Below are positions 35,456 through 42,100 of a stretch of DNA of 64,000 nucleotides, piece by piece. The stretch is from assembly GCF_001422545.1 (NCBI RefSeq), contig NZ_LMLE01000012.1, positions 1 to 64,000 on the forward strand, read 5' to 3'. This stretch comes from Pedobacter sp. Leaf41. GTDB taxonomy: Bacteria; Bacteroidota; Bacteroidia; Sphingobacteriales; Sphingobacteriaceae. The position numbers and the translations under genes were made by a program. The first letter of the stretch is position 1, and every line of letters starts with the position of its first letter. The notes beneath the pieces are model-generated. The model searched no databases. It had not been told where the DNA came from and worked only from the letters and a program-made list of their open reading frames with translations.

Positions 35456-35548
35456 TGCTTTTTGTTTAAGGTTTAACATTAAATAATTACCTCAAACCTC
35501 ATTTATTAAAAACTAAAATAAAATTTTTGGCACCAACAACCAACGAAA

Positions 35549-35579
35549 CGACATGAACAACAAACGAGGCGACATGAAC
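35549..35579. promoter_or_regulatory. Direct repeats 21 bp apart, candidate LytTR operator
   Basis: CGACATGAAC occurs at 35549-35558 and 35570-35579. The wider 20-base units at 35542-35561 and 35563-35582 agree at 17 of 20 positions. The complementary strand reads GTTCAT in each unit. Two direct repeats at a 21-base interval, two helical turns, is the layout expected for LytTR-type regulators, and one is encoded 130 bases downstream. Confidence 0.5.
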
Positions 35580-35621
35580 GACAGTTTTTAACTTTCAAAT
35601 ATCTTTCTCAAGTATTTTTAT

Positions 35622-35652
35622 TTTGGAATAGCAAGTTATTTATATAGTTTTG
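35622..35652 (+). promoter_or_regulatory. Promoter of LytTR regulator gene
   Basis: TTTG (35622-35625) and TAGTTTTG (35645-35652) are 19 bases apart and match the Bacteroidota -33/-7 elements, leaving a leader of about 50 bases. Confidence 0.55.
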
Positions 35653-35709
35653 TTACAATCATTCCTTAATTAATACACCCAAATTTTAACGCTCAATTAA
35701 GGATAAGAT

Positions 35710-36420
35710 ATGTTTACTTGCATCGCCATTGATGATGAATTTTCAGCTTTAGAGCTGTTAACCGATTATATCGCCGAGGTTCCTCAACTTAAATTATTAA
35801 AAACTTATACCAATCCATTATTTGCATTAACGGCTATAGAAAAATCGGCAAAACCCTTTGATATTGCTTTTTTAGACATCCAAATGCCAGAAATGAATGG
35901 ATTAGAATTAGCTAAACGCATTAGACATAAAATTAAGAAGTTAGTATTTACTACGGCAAATGCGACTTATGCGGTCGATTCTTATGATTTAGATGCAGAT
36001 GACTTTTTACTAAAACCGTTTTCCAATTCAAGATTTCAGCAATGCACTAAAAAATTATTTAAAAGCCTTATAGAGGTTACGCCAGAAAGCATAAAAGAAT
36101 TTATCCTGGTCAAAAGTGCAGAACAACGCAATCAATTTATTAAAGTAAAAATCATTGATATTATTGCAGTGGAAGCACAAGAGCGATCAACAAAGATTTT
36201 CACGACCCGAGGGCTAATCAATTCCAATTCAAGTTTAGCAGAAATGTTAGCCTTACTTGATCATGAAAAAAGATTTTCAAAAGTTCATCGTTCTTTTATC
36301 GTTGCCGAAAACCAGATCAAAATCCTGGAGCGTTCTTATATAGTACTTTACAATGATTTGAGAATTTCAATTGGCAGAAAGTATGCTGATTTTTATGATA
36401 TGATGGCAAATAAAAAGTAG
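35710..36420 (+). CDS. LytTR-family response regulator
   Basis: A 236-residue response regulator. The receiver domain (about 1-120) has the phosphoacceptor Asp 56 in AFLDIQMPEMNG, acidic residues IDDE at 7-10 and Lys in LLKPFS. The LytTR DNA-binding domain (about 140-235) includes VEAQERSTKIFTTRG and FSKVHRSFIVAENQI. No histidine kinase is adjacent, so it is an orphan here. Position and the repeats at 35549-35579 suggest control of itself and the divergent secreted-protein operon. Confidence 0.92.
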   Translation: MFTCIAIDDEFSALELLTDYIAEVPQLKLLKTYTNPLFALTAIEKSAKPFDIAFLDIQMPEMNGLELAKRIRHKIKKLVFTTANATYAVDSYDLDADDFLLKPFSNSRFQQCTKKLFKSLIEVTPESIKEFILVKSAEQRNQFIKVKIIDIIAVEAQERSTKIFTTRGLINSNSSLAEMLALLDHEKRFSKVHRSFIVAENQIKILERSYIVLYNDLRISIGRKYADFYDMMANKK

Positions 36421-36437
36421 AATAAACATCATTTCCG

Positions 36438-36445
36438 TACTTTTG
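36438..36445 (+). promoter_or_regulatory. -7 box of aminotransferase gene
   Basis: TACTTTTG matches TAnnTTTG and stands 4 bases before the ATG, the same spacing as for engB. A near-leaderless transcript is implied. Confidence 0.5.
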
Positions 36446-36449
36446 TGCC

Positions 36450-37649
36450 ATGCTTACCCAACGTCAGTTGTTTTTACAACACAATGCACAAACCTCTCCC
36501 GAACCTTTAATGCTCGAATTTGTAAGAGCAAAAGGGGTTCACATCTACGACTCATCCGATAAAAAACACTTAGATCTTATTGCCGGCATTGGCGTAAGTA
36601 ATGTGGGCCATTGCCATCCAGCGGTGGTTAAAGCCATACAAGAGCAAGCCGAAACCTATATGCACTTAATGGTGTATGGCGAATATGTACAAACGCCACA
36701 GGTAAATTTTGCAAAGGCATTGGCCGATGTTTTACCCACAAATTTAAGCTGTACTTACTTTTTAAATTCGGGGACGGAAGCGGTTGAGGGCGCTATGAAA
36801 TTGGCTAAACGTTATACGGGCAGGACAGGATTTATCGCCTGTAAAAATGCTTATCATGGCAGTACACAGGGAGCAGAAAGTTTAATGGAGAGCGATTTCT
36901 ATTCTTCGGGATATGGACCGTTTTTACCAAATGTAAGCTTCATTGAACACAATAACTTAGCTGATCTTGACAAAATAACAGACGAGATAGCCGCTGTTTT
37001 TATCGAACCCATTCAGGGTGAGGCTGGAATTCGCGTTGCCGATTTAGCATACATGCAGGCTTTACGGGCAAAATGTACCGAAACCAAAACACTTTTGATT
37101 TTCGATGAAATCCAGTCGGGTTTTGGCAGAAGTGGAAAAATGTTTGCTTTCGAACATTATAACGTTGTTCCTGATGTTTTACTGTTAGCTAAAGGAATTG
37201 GCGGCGGAATGCCTATTGGTGCATTCATCAGCTCGTTGGAAATCATGTCGGTACTATCGCACACGCCAATATTAGGCCACATGACAACCTTTGGTGGCCA
37301 TCCGGTTTGCTGTGCAGCGGGCTTGGCTACCTTAAGAACATTGGTAGACAATAATATAGTAGAGGCAGTAGAAGAAAAAGGTCAACTTTTCAAGTCGTTG
37401 CTGAAACATAAAGCCATTAAAGAAATAAGAGGCAAAGGTTTAATGCTTGCTGTAGAGTTTGAATGCTTCGAAATCAACAAAAAAATTATAGATGCCTGTA
37501 TTTTGGATGGCGTATTATCAGATTGGTTCTTACATTGTAGTAATTCTATGCGCATCGCCCCTCCCTTAATCATTACAAAAGAGGAAATAGAAGAAGCCTG
37601 CCAGATCATTTTAAAAAATATTAACTTAGTTGTTGAGCTGAAAGACTAA
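36450..37649 (+). CDS. Class III PLP-dependent aminotransferase
   Basis: A 399-residue fold-type I aminotransferase of the acetylornithine/ornithine/GABA group. It shows YFLNSGTEAVEGAMKLAKRYTGR for phosphate binding, LIFDEIQSGFGRSGKMFAFEH with the PLP-contacting Asp, and LLLAKGIGGGMPIGAF with the Schiff-base Lys. The group transfers amino groups from omega-amino donors to 2-oxoglutarate; the substrate here is unclear. No arginine genes are nearby, so I do not assign argD or rocD. A 7-base array and a two-component system follow. Confidence 0.88.
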   Translation: MLTQRQLFLQHNAQTSPEPLMLEFVRAKGVHIYDSSDKKHLDLIAGIGVSNVGHCHPAVVKAIQEQAETYMHLMVYGEYVQTPQVNFAKALADVLPTNLSCTYFLNSGTEAVEGAMKLAKRYTGRTGFIACKNAYHGSTQGAESLMESDFYSSGYGPFLPNVSFIEHNNLADLDKITDEIAAVFIEPIQGEAGIRVADLAYMQALRAKCTETKTLLIFDEIQSGFGRSGKMFAFEHYNVVPDVLLLAKGIGGGMPIGAFISSLEIMSVLSHTPILGHMTTFGGHPVCCAAGLATLRTLVDNNIVEAVEEKGQLFKSLLKHKAIKEIRGKGLMLAVEFECFEINKKIIDACILDGVLSDWFLHCSNSMRIAPPLIITKEEIEEACQIILKNINLVVELKD

Positions 37650-37729
37650 AGACCAACAAAAAACTAGGTTTAAAACTGATTTGTAAATTCGAAATCAATA
37701 AAACACATATTCTTTACACCCAATCTTGA

Positions 37730-37757
37730 TACTCGCTACTAAATACTTAATACTCAT
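37730..37757. repeat. 7-bp periodic TACT array up to the start of a response regulator
   Basis: TACT begins at 37730, 37737, 37744 and 37751, in exact 7-base phase, and the last unit directly abuts the ATG at 37758. Confidence 0.7.
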
Positions 37758-38435
37758 ATGAACGTACTCATAGTTGAAGATGAAAAAGGCCTGGCGCTCG
37801 AAATGGATGAATTTCTAAGCAAAGAGGGTTTCATTGTAGAGCATGCCTGGAAAAAGTCATCCGCCGAGGAAAAGATTTTTGTAAACAATTATGACTTCAT
37901 TTTACTTGACTTAGGCTTGCCAGATGGTGATGGCTTTGAGGTTTTGAAACAGTTAAAAGGGTTAAAAGACCGTGATGACGCCGTGATTATTTTGACCGCC
38001 AGAAGCGCAGTAGATGACCGAATTAAGGGTTTGGATGAAGGTGCAGATGATTATTTACCAAAGCCCTTCTCGCTGAATGAGCTTTTAGCCCGCATGCATG
38101 CCATCACCCGAAGAAAGCACAAATTAGAGAAAAATGAAATCAACATTCACGATTTCTTGCTGAATATTCAAAATAGAACGGTCTCTTTTGGCGAAGAAAG
38201 GCTAAACCTCACTAAAAAGGAATTTGAAATTTTCAATTATTTGGTGCTAAATAAAAACCGGGTAGTTTCAAGAATGAGTTTGACTGAACATGTGTGGGGC
38301 GATATTTTAGAAGTCAACTCTGATTCGAACTTTGTGGATGTGCATGTAAAAAACCTAAGAAAAAAGCTGATTGCGATTAGCCCGATAGATTGGTTTGAAA
38401 CAGTGAGAAGTATTGGTTATAGGATCAATTGTTGA
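37758..38435 (+). CDS. OmpR-family response regulator
   Basis: A 225-residue response regulator. The receiver (about 1-120) has Asp 51 in FILLDLGLPDGDG, the acidic pair in VEDE and Lys in YLPKPFS. The winged-helix output domain (about 128-222) contains LNLTKKEFEIFNYLVLNKNRVVSRMSL and VDVHVKNLRKKL. It pairs with the histidine kinase 105 bases downstream. The stimulus is unknown; the pair lies next to the PUL but nothing in the sequence ties them together. Confidence 0.94.
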   Translation: MNVLIVEDEKGLALEMDEFLSKEGFIVEHAWKKSSAEEKIFVNNYDFILLDLGLPDGDGFEVLKQLKGLKDRDDAVIILTARSAVDDRIKGLDEGADDYLPKPFSLNELLARMHAITRRKHKLEKNEINIHDFLLNIQNRTVSFGEERLNLTKKEFEIFNYLVLNKNRVVSRMSLTEHVWGDILEVNSDSNFVDVHVKNLRKKLIAISPIDWFETVRSIGYRINC

Positions 38436-38438
38436 TCA

Positions 38439-38486
38439 AGTCTGGAGAGTGAAGTCCGATGAAAGTTTGAAGCGTGTTTGAAGCCT
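38439..38486. repeat. Mixed 7-bp and 11-bp periodic words between RR and HK genes
   Basis: AGTC begins at 38439 and 38453 with AGAG at 38446, a 7-base phase. GTTTGAAGC is then repeated at 38465 and 38476, 11 bases apart. The 11-base unit is related to the reverse complement of the TGCTT units at 322-370. ATTGAAC repeats at 38519 and 38527, 8 apart. Confidence 0.55.
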
Positions 38487-38540
38487 ATTTCACAAATACA
38501 CCAAGGAACAAATGAGCCATTGAACTATTGAACCAACCAA

Positions 38541-39845
38541 ATGAAGTTACAAGTTAAGTTTTCTTTGTATAATGCCATCACTAAAATTGCAATCATTGTA
38601 GTATTGGGAGGGATTATACTGTTCTCCTTAGATAACATTGCCTTTAACCATTTTGATAACCGGTTAATAAAAAAGAAGAATCGAATTATTGAGCACCTCA
38701 ACGAAAACGAGATTGACAGTCTGCTAAACAAAGAACAATCGTTTACAGATTATAATATTCTAAAAGAAGAATTTATCGTCTTGACAGATATATCAGATAA
38801 TCAAAAAAAAGCTTCAGCTAAAATAATTACCGAAAAACGTGAAATTGAAGGCGATGTTGAGGTGTACAGAATTCTGAATTATAAATTTTCGTACCACACT
38901 AATTGGTACAATTTAGAGATCGGGGAATCGATGACAGCGCTTTCGTCAATTAAAAATACCATTAGATTTTATATGTTAATGGTTTTGTTCGCTGCGTTAA
39001 TCATCACCTTGATGACCGATTATTTCTTTTCCAATTATTTGCTGAAACCTTTTTATACCATCATCGACAAAAAGATAAACCTCGTTAACGATCCTGCTCA
39101 TTACAATTACGATAACATTCCAACCAGCACGGATGATTTTAAAATTCTAGATAACAGTATAAATTCTTTGATGAGAAAAATTAGTACGCTATTTGCACTA
39201 GAAAAGCAGTTTATAGCCAATGTTTCTCATGAGTTATTAACCCCAATCTCTGTTTTAAGCACTCGTTTCGAGAATATGCTAAATACACCAGATATTCCGG
39301 AGGAGCATGAAAACAAAATCTACGCTTCCCTGAAAACGCTAAATAGATTAAAGGTGATTATCAACAGTCTGCTATTAATATCCAAAGTGGAGAATAATCA
39401 ATATTTGAAAACTGAAAAAATTAGCCTGAAACAGGAGATAAATGATATTTATGAAGATCTGGAAGATAGAATTTCCGATAAGAATATCCGCTATGATTTA
39501 TCCATTACACAGGATTTCAAGTTTTTGGGCAATAAAGCACTCATCCATATATTATTAAACAACCTGATTAATAATGCAATAAAATATAATGTGGCCGGTA
39601 GTTTTATTAACATCACAGGCGAAACTTGGCATCCTCATTACAAACTGACCATAGGTGATGGTGGTGTGGGCATGGATAAAGAACTATTAACAAACGCCTT
39701 CGACCGCTTTAAGCGGGGAAATACGGAGGAAAATGGTTTCGGCTTAGGGTTGGCAATTGTGCAAAGTATAGCCAAATTTCACAATATTGAAGTCGAAATT
39801 CAATCTGAGGAAAATAAAGGCACAAGCATTTCTCTTATTTTTTAA
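38541..39845 (+). CDS. Sensor histidine kinase
   Basis: A 434-residue membrane kinase. TM1 is at about 14-31 and TM2 at about 141-160, with a periplasmic sensor region of roughly 110 residues between. The dimerisation/phosphoacceptor domain has His 230 in ANVSHELLTPI. The ATPase domain shows LLNNLINNAIKYN (N box), GDGGVGMD (G1), FDRFKRGN (F) and GFGLGLAIVQ (G2). Its cognate regulator is the preceding gene. The periplasmic part has no domain I recognise. Confidence 0.93.
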   Translation: MKLQVKFSLYNAITKIAIIVVLGGIILFSLDNIAFNHFDNRLIKKKNRIIEHLNENEIDSLLNKEQSFTDYNILKEEFIVLTDISDNQKKASAKIITEKREIEGDVEVYRILNYKFSYHTNWYNLEIGESMTALSSIKNTIRFYMLMVLFAALIITLMTDYFFSNYLLKPFYTIIDKKINLVNDPAHYNYDNIPTSTDDFKILDNSINSLMRKISTLFALEKQFIANVSHELLTPISVLSTRFENMLNTPDIPEEHENKIYASLKTLNRLKVIINSLLLISKVENNQYLKTEKISLKQEINDIYEDLEDRISDKNIRYDLSITQDFKFLGNKALIHILLNNLINNAIKYNVAGSFINITGETWHPHYKLTIGDGGVGMDKELLTNAFDRFKRGNTEENGFGLGLAIVQSIAKFHNIEVEIQSEENKGTSISLIF

Positions 39846-39858
39846 AATGAAATTGCAC

Positions 39859-39869
39859 TGATACGCTTA
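39859..39869 (-). promoter_or_regulatory. Candidate operator copy 1 (inverted) at regulator promoter
   Basis: The plus strand reads TGATACGCTTA, the reverse complement of TAAGCGTATCA. It directly abuts the -33 TTG of the regulator gene (39870-39872). Two exact copies in the opposite orientation lie upstream of susC. A 10-base palindrome, TGCTTAAGCA, follows at 39878-39887. Confidence 0.65.
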
Positions 39870-39901
39870 TTGCTAACTGCTTAAGCAAATCGTTACCTTT
39901 G
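39870..39901 (+). promoter_or_regulatory. Promoter of the 7TM-DISM regulator gene
   Basis: TTG at 39870-39872 and TACCTTTG at 39894-39901 are separated by 21 bases, matching the Bacteroidota consensus. The ATG follows 5 bases later, so the leader is very short. Confidence 0.65.
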
Positions 39902-39906
39902 TATTA

Positions 39907-41808
39907 ATGCAATTATCGTTTCTGAAGAAAATATTTTTATTATCCTTTACCACTTTGCTGCTGGCTATTTCCGGCTTAAAAGCGCAAAAACTTGTGGAGA
40001 TAAATGACAGCATTCCGCAGCATATATTCACGTTTAAAGAAATAGAATTTTTTGAAGATGCAAAAAACGAGTTTACGTTTGAACAGATAAAAAGTAAAAA
40101 ATTCGATCAGAAATTTAAAGGAAGCATATCCAGCACGCCACAAACTAAAAATCTAAACAAAACCTATTGGTTCAGGATTAAAATTAAGAACAATGAAAAG
40201 GCAAGGAAGCCATTTCTGTTAGAATTTTTCGATCAAACGATTGATCAGATTACGGCATATATCCCTCAAAGCGATCAACGTTATAAAATCGAAAATCTTG
40301 GAGATGCGAACGTTTTTAATAAGCGCCTGATTCACCATAAAAACTTTGAAGTCCCTATTCAAAATGATGGTAACGATGCTCAGGTTTATTATTTCAAGAT
40401 CAGTTCTTCCCAAATTGCGGATGTAATTATAGTGCTAAGATCAGCAGAATGGTTTATCTCTTATGCCCTGGATGAGTATTTCTACTTTGGAATATTCTAT
40501 GGGATGATTTTGGTCTTTAGTTTTTATAACCTCATTATGTTCATCGCCATTCGGCAGAAACAGTATTTATATTATGTTCTTTATAATTTGAGTGTTGGCT
40601 TTTTCGAAATGAGCAGTGATGGCATTGCCTATCAGTATCTGTGGCCAAATTCTCCGGTGTGGAACCAGGTGGCTTATGCGTTCGCACTATGTGCAACCAG
40701 CATTTTTGCCTTACTATTTACACGAGAATTATTGTTTGTTAAAGCCAAAGCACCGAAATTAAATCAGCTCATTGTTGGTGTAATTGTAATGCGGTTAATC
40801 TTTTTTGCTTACTGTTACCTCTTCGACCAAACGCTTTTCAGCTTCAAATTCATTGAGGCTATTCCACTTGCTGTTGCATTTTTTACTGGTGTCTACATTT
40901 ATAAAAATGGTTATCAGCCGGCACGTTTTTTTGTATTGGGTTATAGCTTTTTGTTTCTTGGCTTTGCAATGAAATTTTTGATCATGCTAGGTTTTAGCTG
41001 GCTGAATTTTGGAGTAGTAAGCTATTATAGTTTGAGCTTTTGTTTCGTATTGGAAATGGTCTTTTTATCGTTTGCCATTGGCGATAAAGTTCGATTGCTG
41101 AAACTAAAAAAAGATAAAGCACAGCAAAAAATCATCAGACAGATGGCAATTAATGCAAAATTGAAAGACACTGTTAACCAGGAACTAGAGAGCAAAGTAG
41201 AAGAGCGCACGCGGGAGGTTTACCATAAATCAATCATTATCGAAAGTAAAAACCAGGCTTTAGAAGAAGCGAACGCTCTACTGCAAAAACAGGCTGAAGA
41301 AATTTCGAGAATGAACGTACTGCTGGAACAGGATAATGAAGAACTTCAAACCAGTGTAGAGAAAGTAACGCGTGATCGGGTGATGAATACCGAGGTCGAC
41401 TTTGAGGAATTCAGCAAAATCTATCCTGACAAGGAAACCTGTTACGAATTTTTGGCGGAACTGAAATGGAACAAAGGCTATCACTGCCGTAAATGCAGCA
41501 ACGACCATTATTTTTCCGGCCATATTTTACACAGTCGCCGCTGTAGCAAATGCGGCTATGAAGAATCGGTTACTACTTATACCATTTTTCACAACACAAG
41601 AATTCCGATCAATAAAGCCTTCTACATGATCTTCCTGATCTATTCTTCAAAAGGAAAAATTTCTTCTCACAAGCTTTCCGAATTGCTTTCCATTAGGCAA
41701 AGCACCTGCTGGACCTTTGGTACTAGAATCAAAAAAGTGATGGATGACCGTAAGAAAACGCTCAAAAAAGGTGGGAAAAATGGGTGGAGCCAATTGGTGA
41801 TCGAGTAA
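39907..41808 (+). CDS. 7TM-DISM sensor fused to IS1595-transposase-like zinc ribbon and HTH
   Basis: A 633-residue membrane protein. Signal peptide to about 26; extracytoplasmic 7TMR-DISM sensor domain about 40-175; seven membrane helices about 185-400; a coiled coil about 400-495 (VNQELESKVEERTREVYHK and onward). From about 498 it matches the N-terminus of IS1595-type transposases: YPDKETCYEFLAELKWNKGYHC, a zinc ribbon with CxxC at 527-530 and 546-549, TIFHNTRIPINKAFYMIF, and an HTH about 584-612. The transposase catalytic domain is absent. I infer a ligand-sensing, membrane-bound transcription factor for the susCD-GH30 genes immediately downstream. No kinase, HATPase or cyclase output is present. 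Confidence 0.82.
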   Translation: MQLSFLKKIFLLSFTTLLLAISGLKAQKLVEINDSIPQHIFTFKEIEFFEDAKNEFTFEQIKSKKFDQKFKGSISSTPQTKNLNKTYWFRIKIKNNEKARKPFLLEFFDQTIDQITAYIPQSDQRYKIENLGDANVFNKRLIHHKNFEVPIQNDGNDAQVYYFKISSSQIADVIIVLRSAEWFISYALDEYFYFGIFYGMILVFSFYNLIMFIAIRQKQYLYYVLYNLSVGFFEMSSDGIAYQYLWPNSPVWNQVAYAFALCATSIFALLFTRELLFVKAKAPKLNQLIVGVIVMRLIFFAYCYLFDQTLFSFKFIEAIPLAVAFFTGVYIYKNGYQPARFFVLGYSFLFLGFAMKFLIMLGFSWLNFGVVSYYSLSFCFVLEMVFLSFAIGDKVRLLKLKKDKAQQKIIRQMAINAKLKDTVNQELESKVEERTREVYHKSIIIESKNQALEEANALLQKQAEEISRMNVLLEQDNEELQTSVEKVTRDRVMNTEVDFEEFSKIYPDKETCYEFLAELKWNKGYHCRKCSNDHYFSGHILHSRRCSKCGYEESVTTYTIFHNTRIPINKAFYMIFLIYSSKGKISSHKLSELLSIRQSTCWTFGTRIKKVMDDRKKTLKKGGKNGWSQLVIE

Positions 41809-41876
41809 ATCGACCTCGAATTCCGCTATTTTCCTTCTGGATTAACAACAAAATCTTAACAAAAAGTTAAGGTATT

Positions 41877-41887
41877 TAAGCGTATCA
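41877..41887 (+). promoter_or_regulatory. Candidate operator copy 2, upstream of susC
   Basis: TAAGCGTATCA, preceded by GGTATT, lies about 190 bases before the predicted susC transcription start. It matches copy 3 at 16 of 17 positions including flanks. Confidence 0.65.
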
Positions 41888-41968
41888 TTTTCTCGCTGAC
41901 AGCATGCTTAACCTACTCGCTTACGTGCTGATAATCAACGCAAAAACCTAAATTTTAAGTATGGTACT

Positions 41969-41979
41969 TAAGCGTATCA
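41969..41979 (+). promoter_or_regulatory. Candidate operator copy 3, upstream of susC
   Basis: TAAGCGTATCA, preceded by GGTACT, lies 92 bases after copy 2 and about 60 bases before the -33 element, a position suited to an activator. Confidence 0.65.
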
Positions 41980-42037
41980 AAAACAACACAAATAACTAAT
42001 TATCAGTAACTTACAGAAAATTTAATCTCTTAAAAAC

Positions 42038-42069
42038 TTGCTTTTAACATTAAATGAATAGTAACTTTA
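42038..42069 (+). promoter_or_regulatory. Predicted promoter of susC
   Basis: TTG at 42038-42040 and TAACTTTA at 42062-42069 are 21 bases apart, the same spacing as in the regulator promoter. The -7 element deviates from TAnnTTTG at its last base, as expected for an activator-dependent promoter. Confidence 0.5.
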
Positions 42070-42100
42070 CATCCTATAACAATTAGCAAGAGCAAAAATT

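Noticed and set aside
37758..39845. Two-component system as the regulator of the adjacent PUL
   Set aside because: The kinase is an ordinary HK with a separate OmpR regulator, and the shared 11-mer is found at the 7TM-DISM and susC promoters, not before this pair.
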